The notes under the pieces are model-generated. The model had not been told where the DNA came from, did not search any database, and saw nothing but the letters and a program-made list of their open reading frames with translations. Below, one piece after another: positions 1-10,157 of a stretch of DNA of 31,193 nt. The DNA comes from a virus: positions 1-31,193 of IMG/VR virus record IMGVR_UViG_3300021962_000416. One strand, given 5' to 3'. The number at the start of each line of letters is the position of its first letter. The stretch's first letter is position 1. The position numbers and the translations under genes are program-made.

Positions 1-166
1 GAGCTGTAGTAAACGTAAGTGTTGTTCCAGCACCATCTAAAGTATATGCTGTTACAACTACACCGTTAACTGTAGCTGACAAATCGTCAACACTACGGTA
101 ACTAAAAGGAATAGCGTATGCTGTAGTTGAACCGTTTCCAGTATATCTTACAAATGAATTAGCCAT
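1..166 (-). CDS. Tail fibre protein, N-terminal fragment (gp17-like), cut by window edge
   Basis: The first 55 codons are visible, starting MANSFVRYTGNGSTTAYAIP, and the rest lies left of the window. The N-terminus has the pattern of T7 gp17-type fibre heads: a short strand, a G-N-G-S-T turn, then an AYAIPFSY segment comparable to the DFNIPFEY segment of T7 gp17, followed by V-x-V-x-G-V-V-V. In T7 this domain anchors the fibre to the tail tube/portal region. It follows gp16 directly, which is the T7 position of gene 17. The start is supported by AGGA about 6 nt upstream, and a promoter-like element lies at 191-210. The identification as a fibre is based on position and the short visible region; receptor-binding parts are not visible. 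Confidence 0.75.
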   Translation of the reverse strand, partial: MANSFVRYTGNGSTTAYAIPFSYRSVDDLSATVNGVVVTAYTLDGAGTTLTFTTA

Positions 167-190
167 TATGTCCTATTTTGTGTTTATCTC

Positions 191-210
191 TTCTAAAAGG
201 GGTACTTTAT
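191..210 (-). promoter_or_regulatory. Candidate phage RNA polymerase promoter before tail fibre
   Basis: Read on the minus strand this is ATAAAGTACCCCTTTTAGAA, a member of the repeated nTAARGTnCCCnTnnTAGn family. It sits between the stop of the gp16-like gene and the fibre start at 166, reading toward the fibre. No GGGG tract precedes it, so it is not a hairpin stem. It would give late fibre mRNA independent of the long structural transcript. Confidence 0.65.
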
Positions 211-215
211 TGATA

Positions 216-3200
216 TTAGTAATTAATTAGATTTTGAAGCGTTTTTTCTTGTTGTATATAAACATTTCTATTTTGTTTAGCTTGTTTATAAGCTTCTCTT
301 TCAGTTATATTTAATTTTTTAACTTCATCCATAATTTGAGGAAATTCATCACTCATTTTCCAGTAAGCTACATTTTCTACAGCATGTACTGTTTTTAATA
401 TAAATTGCTGTTGTTTATCTTTTGTATTTAAAATACCAGTAGGCTCTAACCATAAAGAACTCTTTTTATCTGATATTATTTTTTCTATATATTGTTGTAA
501 TGTGTGTTTACCATTTTTACTTACAAGACCTTGGTCATTTAATTTGAGTTCTGATTTAATTTCAAGCCATCTATCATAAGCTGTTTGTCCATTAGGATTT
601 TTAATTGCTCTTAAATCTAATTCAGGAACATATTTATCCATGGAAGAAGGTTGTCTATAATCAATAGTTCTTTCTTCAAAGAATTTAGAAGTTGCACTAT
701 TTTTCCATTCTGTCATAGCAAACGGTGAAGACCATAAACCAGTCTCACCACCTAATCCAAATAACCATCCATTTTTTCTTTTTATTTTTTCACCAAACAT
801 ATTTCTTTTTGGCATTGGTTTTTCCATTGGATTATCAGGAAAATAAGTTGACATTCTATCTGCTAATGACCACAAATCTTTTTCCCACTCATCTGTAACT
901 CTGTCAACATATCTGACACCACCAGATAAAGGAAGAAATTTCATAGCTCCTCTTGATATTGTTGCTTCTATTTTTTGTTCTGGTTTTCTTGCTAATAAAT
1001 CACCACCATTCTGAAATGATGCAATGGTATCAATAATATTTTTTGTATAAAATTTAGAAGTTAAATTTCTTGTTAAAGACAATGTTAAACCAACAGATAA
1101 TTCAAGTGCCATTGATTCTAATTTAGGTGGCAAATCTTCATTAGTATTTAATACTTTATCTAACGTTTCTTTTATATCTGCAATAATAAAAAATGGAGTA
1201 AACACAGGGTCAAGTCTATTTAAAGAAATATACCTACCATCATCAGTAACATAAGAATATGGCTGCCAACCTGTTAATTGTTCTCTTTGTTGATTTTCTT
1301 TCCAATCTTTAGAGCCACCACCTGTAAATTTACCTGCCATCACAGCACCAACAGCTGTTGACATTAAAAGATAGCCAGCTTGTATTCTTGCATTTGCTTC
1401 AGCAGCTGCTTCAGGATTTAAATAATTTTTTCTTTTAAAAACTGGAAGTGAAGTAATTCCTGCACCAGCTTTTCTAACAAAACCTTTAAATGAACCTTGT
1501 TCAGCCATATCTTCAGCTTCTGCTAACATATGCCTCATTTGAAATTGATATCTACCAAATATTGGTAAATGTTGAAAATCCCATCTTAATAAATTTGATG
1601 GTGTATTAATAAAATGTAATCCAAAAACTCTTAACCATTTCCAATTAGGTTGTTGTGTGGCTTTTAAAACATCACCTGTAATTCCACCTTCTTCTAATCC
1701 TGTTACTGGATTTGTAGAATAAGCTGATTGTGTGTATGTTACTTCCCTAGCATATTGTAAAGGAGAATTAATTTGTTCTCCTACAGTTGTTCCAATAGCA
1801 TTAGCAACACCTTTTTCATTTACATACTGACTTTCAATAGCTTTAAATTTTTGTTTATAATCTTGTGAAAATAATTTTCCTTTTAAAAATATACCATAGT
1901 CAGGATTTTGACGCATAATTTCAGTATTGATAATAGAAGCTAATCTAGCTTTAAATGTCATTGTTTTAAGAAATTCATCACCAGCTGCAAGAATACGCAT
2001 AGGAATTGTTGTAGCAAATCCAGCAACTTCAAATGGAGTTTGTGCAACTTTACCTACAGCACTTCCAATAGCATCATTTGAAATTCTTGAAGATATATCT
2101 GCAAGTGGTTCTGTAAATAATTTAGCAGTCTCACTAATCCATCTTTGTAGTTGCCCTTGTCTTATATTACTATCAAACTTCATTTGCCCGCTATCTAAAG
2201 TGGCTCTTCCTTTTATTAAAGTTTTTCCAGCGGCTTTTAATGCATGTCCCATATAAACATATTGATAAACATATGTTTGAAAAGCTTCTCTAGCAATCTC
2301 AATTGCTCTTTGTTTATCAGCTCTAGCCATATTAGCTGCTCTTAATAACATAACAAAAGGTTTCCACTGAGTTTGTACTAATCCTGAAATCATGTTTATT
2401 ATATGTGTGTCAGGAGAAGAAAGTAAATTATTATTAACATATTCAGCTGCTAAATCCCATTTATTTACTTTTCTAGCATTTTGCAAAGCTAATATAACTT
2501 GTTCATTATCATCAAGTTTACCAATAGCTTCAATGAATTTTTGTTTATCACCCTTTTTTAATTCAATCATTTTAGGTTCTTCAGGGCTTGCAATTAACTC
2601 AGCTGCTCTAACTTTATCTTTTATAATTCTTCCAGCTGTTGTACTTCTAGCTGCTGCTGTACCTAAATCAGAATTAATTTTAACTAATTCATCAAGACCA
2701 GAACTAATATCATCCCATTGTTTTTCAAGTTTAATTCTTTCTTTAGAAGACAAATCTGTTCTGGATAATTTATTAGCAATTTGAACTAATTCATCTGCAT
2801 CTTTAGCTAACAAATCACCAGCAATAACTCTATAAGCAAATGCTTCTTTTGTTTTAGGGTCATCAGCCATTTTTTTAAGATTGTTTTTAATAACGGTAGG
2901 ATTACCACCCATTTCTATTTCACGCCTAGCAGCAATTTCAACCATTTCATCTAAACTAATTGGGTCAGCACTATCAACTTTATCTATTAATTCTTGTGCT
3001 CTTTGTTTAATAACATATTGATAAACACCTTTTTTATAGCGTGTTATATTAATTGGGATTGTTGGCGGTTTATCCGCACTTGTTATAGGAGAGATTTTAA
3101 TATTAAATCTGTTTTCAAACGTATCAGTAGAAATAGTTAAATCAGTTTCATCTGCTGCTTTTTGTGGTACGTTTTTGTATAGTTGAGATTCTTTCTTTGG

Positions 3201-4070
3201 AATTGCTAATGCTTCATATAATTGACGACCAGTAATTGTACTTTTTCCATATTCTTGTACATCAAGCAACTGTTTGACAGTTTGATTTTTTAAATTTTTA
3301 GTTGTCAAAGAAAAAGAACCAGCAGAAAACACACCACCAAATACAGTTCCAAAACCAAATCCAGCTGCTGTACTAAGAGCAGTTTGTTTTAAATCAAATT
3401 CATTTTGTATTCCTGATTGAATTGCAGTATTTTGCAATATAGAATCTTGAACACCATTAGTAATTGCACCAAAATAACCTTCATATAAAGCACCTTTAGT
3501 AACAGCCTGTCCAAGAGATGCTTTAGTAGATTGTCTTGCCAATTCTTCAATAGCCGCTTTATTTATTTCATTGGCCATTTTACCTTTTAATAATTCTTTA
3601 AGACCAATTTTAAAACTTTGTTTAGCCGCCTGTCCGCCAACGCCAACACCAATTAAATTAGCTGGGTCAGAAAGCATGGCACCACCATTATCAATTAACC
3701 AGCCACCAAAACTTCTATTAGGGTCATTCCAAAAAGATGGTAATGCTTCATAAGTTTGTTGTATGTATGCAAATTCTTTTAAACGTTTTTCATCTGTTTC
3801 CCCATATACATTTGCTAAATCCATTCCCATGGAAACAGTGTTGTTATTTCTCCATGACCTATCTTCATAGAAATATTCCAATAAGTCAGCTGCTGACATA
3901 GATTGAAATTTATCAGTGCCTTCTCTATATGAATAATAACTTTTTAAAGTATTATAGAAATTTTCAGTTTGAATTTCATTTAATGCTGCTTTTGCAGATT
4001 CTGCTTTTTTTAAATCATCTGTATTAACCGAAGAATAAATTGCTGGATTATCGGATAAAAATTCAGCCAT
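216..4070 (-). CDS. Internal virion protein D, gp16-like, large ejection protein
   Basis: A 1284-residue protein close to the 1318 of T7 gp16, encoded last in the internal core cluster just before the fibre. In T7 gp16 is part of the inner core that is ejected into the cell and spans the envelope while DNA enters. The protein is long, mostly helix-like and Lys/Gln rich, with a hydrophobic stretch near residues 890-915 (LLMSTAVGAVMAG). The N-terminus, starting MAEFLSDNPAIYSSVNTDD, does not show the lytic transglycosylase motif (catalytic Glu followed by the G-x-M-Q region) present at the start of T7 gp16. It begins immediately after the gp15-like stop with a 1-nt overlap. Assignment rests on size and gene order more than on residue identity. 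Confidence 0.85.
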   Translation of the reverse strand: MAEFLSDNPAIYSSVNTDDLKKAESAKAALNEIQTENFYNTLKSYYSYREGTDKFQSMSAADLLEYFYEDRSWRNNNTVSMGMDLANVYGETDEKRLKEFAYIQQTYEALPSFWNDPNRSFGGWLIDNGGAMLSDPANLIGVGVGGQAAKQSFKIGLKELLKGKMANEINKAAIEELARQSTKASLGQAVTKGALYEGYFGAITNGVQDSILQNTAIQSGIQNEFDLKQTALSTAAGFGFGTVFGGVFSAGSFSLTTKNLKNQTVKQLLDVQEYGKSTITGRQLYEALAIPKKESQLYKNVPQKAADETDLTISTDTFENRFNIKISPITSADKPPTIPINITRYKKGVYQYVIKQRAQELIDKVDSADPISLDEMVEIAARREIEMGGNPTVIKNNLKKMADDPKTKEAFAYRVIAGDLLAKDADELVQIANKLSRTDLSSKERIKLEKQWDDISSGLDELVKINSDLGTAAARSTTAGRIIKDKVRAAELIASPEEPKMIELKKGDKQKFIEAIGKLDDNEQVILALQNARKVNKWDLAAEYVNNNLLSSPDTHIINMISGLVQTQWKPFVMLLRAANMARADKQRAIEIAREAFQTYVYQYVYMGHALKAAGKTLIKGRATLDSGQMKFDSNIRQGQLQRWISETAKLFTEPLADISSRISNDAIGSAVGKVAQTPFEVAGFATTIPMRILAAGDEFLKTMTFKARLASIINTEIMRQNPDYGIFLKGKLFSQDYKQKFKAIESQYVNEKGVANAIGTTVGEQINSPLQYAREVTYTQSAYSTNPVTGLEEGGITGDVLKATQQPNWKWLRVFGLHFINTPSNLLRWDFQHLPIFGRYQFQMRHMLAEAEDMAEQGSFKGFVRKAGAGITSLPVFKRKNYLNPEAAAEANARIQAGYLLMSTAVGAVMAGKFTGGGSKDWKENQQREQLTGWQPYSYVTDDGRYISLNRLDPVFTPFFIIADIKETLDKVLNTNEDLPPKLESMALELSVGLTLSLTRNLTSKFYTKNIIDTIASFQNGGDLLARKPEQKIEATISRGAMKFLPLSGGVRYVDRVTDEWEKDLWSLADRMSTYFPDNPMEKPMPKRNMFGEKIKRKNGWLFGLGGETGLWSSPFAMTEWKNSATSKFFEERTIDYRQPSSMDKYVPELDLRAIKNPNGQTAYDRWLEIKSELKLNDQGLVSKNGKHTLQQYIEKIISDKKSSLWLEPTGILNTKDKQQQFILKTVHAVENVAYWKMSDEFPQIMDEVKKLNITEREAYKQAKQNRNVYIQQEKTLQNLINY

Positions 4071-6007
4071 TATTTATTACCTGTAGTTATCAATGCTTTA
4101 ACAGCTTTATCAACATCTTCAACTTTCATGCCAAATGTAGTTGATACATTTTTTAATAGTTGGTTATAATCTATTTGTTCCATCACTTTAATCATGTCAG
4201 GAGTTAATTGAATATCTTTTAATGCTGTTTTTAAATAATTAGTGATATAAGGAATTTGTTTTTCATTTATAAAACGTTTTTTATCTGTTTCATTTAGGCT
4301 AAACCAAGAAGCATCTTTTCCAAAAAATGATAAATCTGGTTGAGGCATTTTAGCAACACCTTTATCTATTTCTAATTGTTTATTGATTGTTTGTAAAACT
4401 TTAGAAACACCTGTTTCTGCATATCTTTTTTGTTTTTGTTGTTCTTTTTCTGTTTTAGCTTTAAGCTCTTCTTCATAATCTGTAACAGATTTCATAGTAG
4501 GATTTAAGCTGTCAGGATTAAATCTGTCTCTAACAACATCTCCTAATTTTCTTATAAATTCATTTTTATCAATTGTTGTAGGAGATTTACCACCATGTTC
4601 AGTTTTATATGTTGTTTCATAATCAATAATTTCTTTATTCATATAAAAGATTGCATTACGAATTGCTTCTCCTGAATTAGGTTTTTCTTGACCAATAACA
4701 CCTACATTAAAATTACCTTTAATAACTCCTATAATATTTTTTATTCCAGAAGTATAATTATAATCAGTTGCATAAACTGGTTTAGTTCCATTATTTTTAT
4801 CTGTATTATATGTGCTGTAATATGTTAGAGCTTTGCTCCATTCTGATTTTGCTACATTATTATCTAATAAAACTTTGAAAACATCTGACTGACTTTCATA
4901 TCTTCCTGAGAAAATATCACTAACTATTTTAGTAAATATTTGAGGGTCTGTATTTACATATCTATTAGTGTCCATCATTTTATCAAAAGAATCTAAAACA
5001 TATGGATTTATTTTTGCTAATTTATTTCTTAATTCTAAATTTTCAGTGTGTGTTCTATCTCTCTCAGCTCCATTTTCATCTTTTACTTTACCTGTTACAG
5101 CATCAATAAATATGTTTTTAGTGTCTTCTTTTGTTTTGTAATCTTTAGAAACTCTTTCTTGATTCTCTAAAGTAACTCTTTTTGTGTTTAATTTTTGAAC
5201 TAAATCATAAACATCTTTTCTTTTTGTATCAGTAAGAGAACCTCTCTGTGTACCATCTGTTCCAATTCCTCTATTATAAGTTAAGAAACTTAAAGCTTTA
5301 TCAATTTCTTGTGTAGAAGTTGCTGAACTATAAATATTTTCAACTTGTCTTAACATGCCTTTAATACCTTCTTCATTAGAAGCATAAGTGCCATTTGGCA
5401 ATTTAGTTTTAGTATATGAATCAACAACTCCCCAAGCTTCTTCCGCATTTTCAGCAACTGAAATTGTTTTTGCAATTCCTAATACTTTTTGTTCTCCAGC
5501 CCATTTGTTTCTTATTTCAGCATCTTGAATAGCATCTTTTGCTTTATATTGATTAAATACAGCAGCAAAACCAGCTGTATAAGATTTATCTTTAGTTGCA
5601 AAATCAGGATAAAATTGTTTATAGAATGCTGGTAAATTAGTTTTTTGAAAATCATAATCACTTTTATTTTTTTCAATTTCTGCAATTGTCTCGGCAGCTG
5701 CCTGTCTTCCTGTGTGATATGCAACTGTTTTTTCAACAAATACACCTTCTAATTCAGGATGTTGACCAGCTAAAATTTCTTCTTGTACTGTTTTAGAATC
5801 TTTAGTAGTTAATAATGAATTTACTTTATTTTTAGCTTCTTCTTTCTGCATGTCAATTTCTTGACCTAAAACTTTACTTAAAGCAGGATTAACTTCTCGT
5901 TGTAAAATATTTATTAAATCTGTTACATCACTTTTGCTAGATGAAGCTACTTGTCCAGCAAAAGCTGCACCCATATATTTATTACTAATTTTTGATTGAT
6001 AAGCCAT
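4070..6007 (-). CDS. Internal virion protein C, gp15-like
   Basis: A 645-residue, highly charged, Lys- and Asn-rich, helix-like protein. T7 gp15 is 747 residues and forms the middle ring of the internal core that is ejected with DNA. Order gp14-gp15-gp16 is retained and the stop overlaps the gp16-like start by one base, so translation is probably coupled. No enzymatic motif is seen. The region near residues 455-475 (NSGEAIRNAIFYMNKEIIDY) is one of many predicted amphipathic helices. The name follows from position and length; no residue signature of gp15 was recognised. Confidence 0.8.
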   Translation of the reverse strand: MAYQSKISNKYMGAAFAGQVASSSKSDVTDLINILQREVNPALSKVLGQEIDMQKEEAKNKVNSLLTTKDSKTVQEEILAGQHPELEGVFVEKTVAYHTGRQAAAETIAEIEKNKSDYDFQKTNLPAFYKQFYPDFATKDKSYTAGFAAVFNQYKAKDAIQDAEIRNKWAGEQKVLGIAKTISVAENAEEAWGVVDSYTKTKLPNGTYASNEEGIKGMLRQVENIYSSATSTQEIDKALSFLTYNRGIGTDGTQRGSLTDTKRKDVYDLVQKLNTKRVTLENQERVSKDYKTKEDTKNIFIDAVTGKVKDENGAERDRTHTENLELRNKLAKINPYVLDSFDKMMDTNRYVNTDPQIFTKIVSDIFSGRYESQSDVFKVLLDNNVAKSEWSKALTYYSTYNTDKNNGTKPVYATDYNYTSGIKNIIGVIKGNFNVGVIGQEKPNSGEAIRNAIFYMNKEIIDYETTYKTEHGGKSPTTIDKNEFIRKLGDVVRDRFNPDSLNPTMKSVTDYEEELKAKTEKEQQKQKRYAETGVSKVLQTINKQLEIDKGVAKMPQPDLSFFGKDASWFSLNETDKKRFINEKQIPYITNYLKTALKDIQLTPDMIKVMEQIDYNQLLKNVSTTFGMKVEDVDKAVKALITTGNK

Positions 6008-6015
6008 AATTTATT

Positions 6016-6537
6016 TTATTTTGTTGGAGATTGTGCTTTTTTATAATCAGAATAACCAGTAGCAGCTTGTGTTCCTATTTGGAATAATAATCCTGTTCTA
6101 CTAGGCATCACAACTGGAGCTATACTGTTATATCTTCTTAATTGTGCTGCGTATGCTTCTTTTTCTTGTCCAGAAGCTTTTGAAATATCTGCTTCATAAT
6201 CTCTTGTTATATCTAAAAATTGCATATCTGCTGTTCCAGCAATATCTTGTATAATTTTATCTGGATTACCAGCATTTAAATTTAAATTTTGTGCAGCTTT
6301 TTTGTTTGCCTCTTGTTGTAATTTAAATTCTTCAGCTTTTTTTTCTCTACTTGCAGATACAACTTCTGCATCTATTTTTGATAAATCATATAAATATGCT
6401 TGGTCGGAATTTTTTCTTGTCTGTTCATTTGCAGCCTCTTGATTTCTTGCAATAGCTTGTTTACTTTGAAAATCTTGAATCGTTGTACCTACTTTAAATA
6501 TTGCCATTGCAATCTGAGCACTTGCTAAATCACACAT
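6016..6537 (-). CDS. Internal virion protein B, gp14-like
   Basis: A 173-residue protein starting MCDLASAQIAMAIFKVGTTI. The start is a short apolar segment, followed by a long Ala/Gln/Glu/Lys-rich helix (about residues 25-90), the usual look of gp14 in T7-like phages, where it is 196 residues and forms the outer-membrane part of the ejection channel. Its start overlaps the end of the gp13-like gene by 8 nt and it precedes the gp15-like gene by 8 nt. The Cys at position 2 after Met is common in this family, but the sequence does not fit a lipobox because no signal peptide precedes it. Confidence 0.8.
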   Translation of the reverse strand: MCDLASAQIAMAIFKVGTTIQDFQSKQAIARNQEAANEQTRKNSDQAYLYDLSKIDAEVVSASREKKAEEFKLQQEANKKAAQNLNLNAGNPDKIIQDIAGTADMQFLDITRDYEADISKASGQEKEAYAAQLRRYNSIAPVVMPSRTGLLFQIGTQAATGYSDYKKAQSPTK

Positions 6538-7012
6538 TATTTGTTTCCTTTATCATTAATAAAAATGGCATTTTGCCAAAACCATATTCTCCTATTTCTG
6601 TTTTAGGTTCAAACCCTAAATATTGAAGCCATTTAAGTGACTTCCAATTTCTTTTATCTACAAAATTATATAAATATTTATAATCTTTTCCCATTTCTTT
6701 TATCCAATAAGGACATTCTTTCATAAATTGTTTAGTGTGTCTAAATAACTTTTCACTAGACAATAACCAAGCAACACCATAATCAGGTTCTGCACAAGCA
6801 GCTACACCAAACATTCCAATTACACCTTCTGATTCAGTGCCAACAATACTAAATATTTTATTTTTAGGCTGTGTAAATGGAAATACTAAAGCTTCTAACG
6901 GTGTTAAATTATTAGATGCTTTTATTTCAAGTCTATCATCTTTTCTTATTTTGGGTGCTAATTCCAAACAATCTTTTAATATAGCTGGTCTTACATAGTT
7001 TTCTTTAATCAT
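6530..7012 (-). CDS. gp13-like internal protein with GNAT acetyltransferase-type fold
   Basis: A 160-residue protein between tail tube B and gp14, the T7 position of gene 13. Its pattern follows T7 gp13 (138 residues): an N-terminal RPA/RPT strand, a glycine-containing strand (GVIGMFGVA, about residues 64-72), the W-L-L-S-S/W-F-V-T-S segment, and a C-terminal W-K-S-L-K-W-L-Q-Y-L-G-F motif (about 122-133) like the NxxxxxFLKxxGF end of GNAT domains. The fold suggests an acetyltransferase ancestor; T7 gp13 is a morphogenesis or virion protein with no known enzymatic role. Whether this copy binds acetyl-CoA cannot be told: the usual Q/RxxGxG/A loop is not clear. Confidence 0.8.
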   Translation of the reverse strand: MIKENYVRPAILKDCLELAPKIRKDDRLEIKASNNLTPLEALVFPFTQPKNKIFSIVGTESEGVIGMFGVAACAEPDYGVAWLLSSEKLFRHTKQFMKECPYWIKEMGKDYKYLYNFVDKRNWKSLKWLQYLGFEPKTEIGEYGFGKMPFLLMIKETNNV

Positions 7013-9520
7013 TTAAATCCTTCTTGAACGATTGTGGTAATATCCTTCTACTTCTGCACTAGCAATGTACATTGGTAAATGAGAATTACTTTTAATATCT
7101 AATGTAAAATCAGTATTTTTAGCAGATACAGGAACTCTTAATGTGCCTGAGTTAATTGCTGGAACTCCAACTTTACTTGTTGCAGTACCAATGATATAAC
7201 CATTCATAATTGAATTACTAACAGTTCTTCCTGTTGGTGTAACTTGAATTTCAAAATATCCAGAATTTTCATAATTAAAAGATATATTTCTAATTTGATA
7301 TCTTCCAGAAGTTATTGCAACTAATCCTCTACCAGAAGTTTCCCTTATATATTGAGGTGACAATCTATATTGAGAATAAAATGGAATACCAATATAAACA
7401 CTTGTGTGATTTCCTTCTAATGTGTAATTAGAACCTGTTGTATTTGTTAAAGAATAATTATTTCCATTAACTGCATCAACAGCTATTAAACCTGTTTTAA
7501 CACCATAAGGTGAAGTAATTGTTGTTAAATTAGTTCCTGAATCATATGTTCCTGTAACTAATTTTTTTAAATCTAAATAAACATTAAAACCTATTGTAGT
7601 ATCTTTTAAATTTCTTAAATCTAATCTTAATAATTTTGTAGTAGTTCCTTCCACAACCATTAAATAAATAAAACTTTCAAGAGATACACCACCTAATATT
7701 TTAGCATTAGGAAAATTCCATTTAGACCATGCTGTCTGCACTTTTTCACCTTTATCAAAAAAGTATTTATAAATATAAACATCAGCAGCATTAGTAGAAG
7801 TTATGTTTGAGCCAGCAACATAAGGTGCTGTTTGTGCATCATCAGCATCAGCTGCTAAAACAATTAAAGTGTCTTCTGTAGTATTACTTATTAATTGATA
7901 AGTATTAGTAGGTATTAAATCTTGTACTGAAACTGTAATGTCTAATCCATCATTTGTTAATGTATTATCATCAGCAAAATATTCTCTTAAAGCAGTGTTA
8001 TTGTTTCTTGCTTGTGAAAAATATGCAAATTTACCAGCAGATACAGGTCTAACATTCGGGTCATGCCCAAAACTAGAAACTTCATTTAACACAGCTGTTG
8101 TAGGAGTAATGGAAGTTTCGCCTGAACTTCCTAATCTATATTGTGCTGTTTCTGAAAATAATAATAAAGATTCATTAAATGAAACTGAGTTCCATAAAGT
8201 ATTAATTTGTATTCCTGAAGCAGCAATATCAATAGGGTCAGTATCTAATGATTGAGTTACAGTAATTGAATATAAATTAAAAAAACTTGCATTTTCTGTT
8301 AATATTAAATTTTGACCAGCTAAAAATCCAAGTCTATTTTTATGAAATGTTAAATTGTTAATTTTTCTACCAACAAAAGATGGGTCTGGATTTGAATCTG
8401 CGTCACCAACTTTTCTATCATCCCAATCTAATTCTTTAAATGTAAATGTACCATCATTATTATTTATTAATGCATGTGGCATAGTGGAATTATCTAAACC
8501 AAGACTTGTATCAGGTGCAATGCACTCTGACCAAGTACCATCAACTACAAACTCAACCCAATAATCAGTTAAAGCATCTCCTTCTGCACCAATGATTTTA
8601 ATTTTACTCCCAGTTAATGCATGATAAGGTAATTTTGTAAAATCATTTATTTCATCTCTAATAGCATAAAATGAATTATTGCCTTCACCATCTCCAGATT
8701 CAATGGTATAATTAGAATCATTATCTTTAGGTTCACCATAGATAACAGAGTTCATTAATTGAAAATCAAAATAAGTTGTAAAACCTGAATAATTATTTAA
8801 ACCTTGTGTTGTAGATAAAGTAGCATTTGTATCAGTTCTAACTATTTTAACAGAAGCTGAAGATGAACCATTCCAGTATTGACTAGAAGTACCATACATA
8901 ACAATATCGGCAATATGTTTAGTATCTCTATAAATTGTATCACTATTTGCACTTGAGCCATTAGGCATTTGTAAACGAAATTCCAAACCATATCCAAGTG
9001 CTGCTTGCATATCTGGATGTGTTAATTTAACTGTGTATTCTGAGCCCCAATTAGTAGTAACACAATTAATATAAAATTCTTCATTTTTAACTGGACTTTT
9101 ATTTGTATCAGCAGCAACTGTTACAGATTTATTTGTTATGAAAGTATAATCAGCTATATTAACTAATTTAAAATCTTTTCTAGGATGTGTAGAACTTAAA
9201 TAACCAGAACCACTAGCTATTGTAACTGTTTTTTCGTTGCCATTTAAATCCCAAACTCTAACACCACCGTTGTAAAAAGCAACAATATATTGATTGTTTT
9301 GGTCTCTTTGTATTTGCCAAAATTTAGTGGTATTTGGAAATACATTGGTAGCATCTAAAGTAGCGATATATTCAAATGAAGGTCTTTTAGATAATCCATC
9401 TACAATATTGTTTTGCAGATTAATTTGTATTTCACCTTGATTGATACCTCTTTGTGTTGGTGTTTGTTGTGAGATACCATTCAGAAAATTTGGAATACTC
9501 TGAGATACTACTCCACCCAT
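7013..9520 (-). CDS. Tail tubular protein B (nozzle), gp12-like
   Basis: An 835-residue protein; T7 gp12 is 794 residues. The N-terminus SIPNFLNGISQQTP is the typical start of this family (T7-type SIPNLLGGVSQQ). It forms the hexameric nozzle at the tip of the tail and contacts the fibres. The body is Ser/Thr/Asn/Gly rich with many short beta-type strands, and the C-terminus ends in basic residues RSRRI. The gene lies between gp11 and gp13 homologues, with a 1-nt overlap with gp11. Confidence 0.95.
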   Translation of the reverse strand: MGGVVSQSIPNFLNGISQQTPTQRGINQGEIQINLQNNIVDGLSKRPSFEYIATLDATNVFPNTTKFWQIQRDQNNQYIVAFYNGGVRVWDLNGNEKTVTIASGSGYLSSTHPRKDFKLVNIADYTFITNKSVTVAADTNKSPVKNEEFYINCVTTNWGSEYTVKLTHPDMQAALGYGLEFRLQMPNGSSANSDTIYRDTKHIADIVMYGTSSQYWNGSSSASVKIVRTDTNATLSTTQGLNNYSGFTTYFDFQLMNSVIYGEPKDNDSNYTIESGDGEGNNSFYAIRDEINDFTKLPYHALTGSKIKIIGAEGDALTDYWVEFVVDGTWSECIAPDTSLGLDNSTMPHALINNNDGTFTFKELDWDDRKVGDADSNPDPSFVGRKINNLTFHKNRLGFLAGQNLILTENASFFNLYSITVTQSLDTDPIDIAASGIQINTLWNSVSFNESLLLFSETAQYRLGSSGETSITPTTAVLNEVSSFGHDPNVRPVSAGKFAYFSQARNNNTALREYFADDNTLTNDGLDITVSVQDLIPTNTYQLISNTTEDTLIVLAADADDAQTAPYVAGSNITSTNAADVYIYKYFFDKGEKVQTAWSKWNFPNAKILGGVSLESFIYLMVVEGTTTKLLRLDLRNLKDTTIGFNVYLDLKKLVTGTYDSGTNLTTITSPYGVKTGLIAVDAVNGNNYSLTNTTGSNYTLEGNHTSVYIGIPFYSQYRLSPQYIRETSGRGLVAITSGRYQIRNISFNYENSGYFEIQVTPTGRTVSNSIMNGYIIGTATSKVGVPAINSGTLRVPVSAKNTDFTLDIKSNSHLPMYIASAEVEGYYHNRSRRI

Positions 9521-10128
9521 TAGTAAGTCCTTCTAGTTGGTCTGTTTATAATTGAATATGTATTGTAATCACCTTCTAAAATATTAACATCTGCTTCTTG
9601 ACTGTCAGCTTGATGAAATGCCATTAATGCTTCTTGTTCATCATTTGCTATCAATTCAACAATTCCTTTGTCTCCTAAAAATCTTGAAGCAAATCTTCTT
9701 GATGCTTTTGCTGTAATATATTGTCTAGCATATTCTGGAAGCTGTTCAAATTGTTGAACCAATACTAAATCAACAGAAGCAGGAGCACTTGTAAAAATAT
9801 CAGTGTGCCTGTCTAAATCATATAAATAACCATTTCTCATGGTATAATTTAAATGTCTATAATCATTACTTGCGTCAGCTTTAACACAGTTAGATGGTAA
9901 AGGTATTCTATTATCTTGGTCAAGAGCTAATGAAGTCCATTTGTAATGTGTGTTAAAATGCCATCCAAGACTTTGAATAGACATTGAAGTTTCATCTAAA
10001 ATATTTTTTGCTGTAGATACATCAACAGTTGTTGTCCCTGTAATAGAGTTAACTGGTGCTTCACCAATAACAGACAACATAATGTTTATCGCTTGTAGCT
10101 CAGTTGTGGGTGTAATTTGTGTACTCAT
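9520..10128 (-). CDS. Tail tubular protein A (adaptor), gp11-like
   Basis: A 202-residue protein; T7 gp11 is 196. The N-terminal segment T-E-L-Q-A-I-N-I-M-L-S-V-I-G-E-A-P-V is the family hallmark, followed by LDETSMSIQSLGWHFNTH (about 45-62). It forms the dodecameric ring that joins portal to nozzle. It is the first tail gene after a terminator-like hairpin (10158-10183) and overlaps the nozzle gene by one base. The start is supported by AGGAG about 7 nt upstream. Confidence 0.95.
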   Translation of the reverse strand: MSTQITPTTELQAINIMLSVIGEAPVNSITGTTTVDVSTAKNILDETSMSIQSLGWHFNTHYKWTSLALDQDNRIPLPSNCVKADASNDYRHLNYTMRNGYLYDLDRHTDIFTSAPASVDLVLVQQFEQLPEYARQYITAKASRRFASRFLGDKGIVELIANDEQEALMAFHQADSQEADVNILEGDYNTYSIINRPTRRTY

Positions 10129-10157
10129 AATCTCCTATAAATATATTTTAGATAAAA

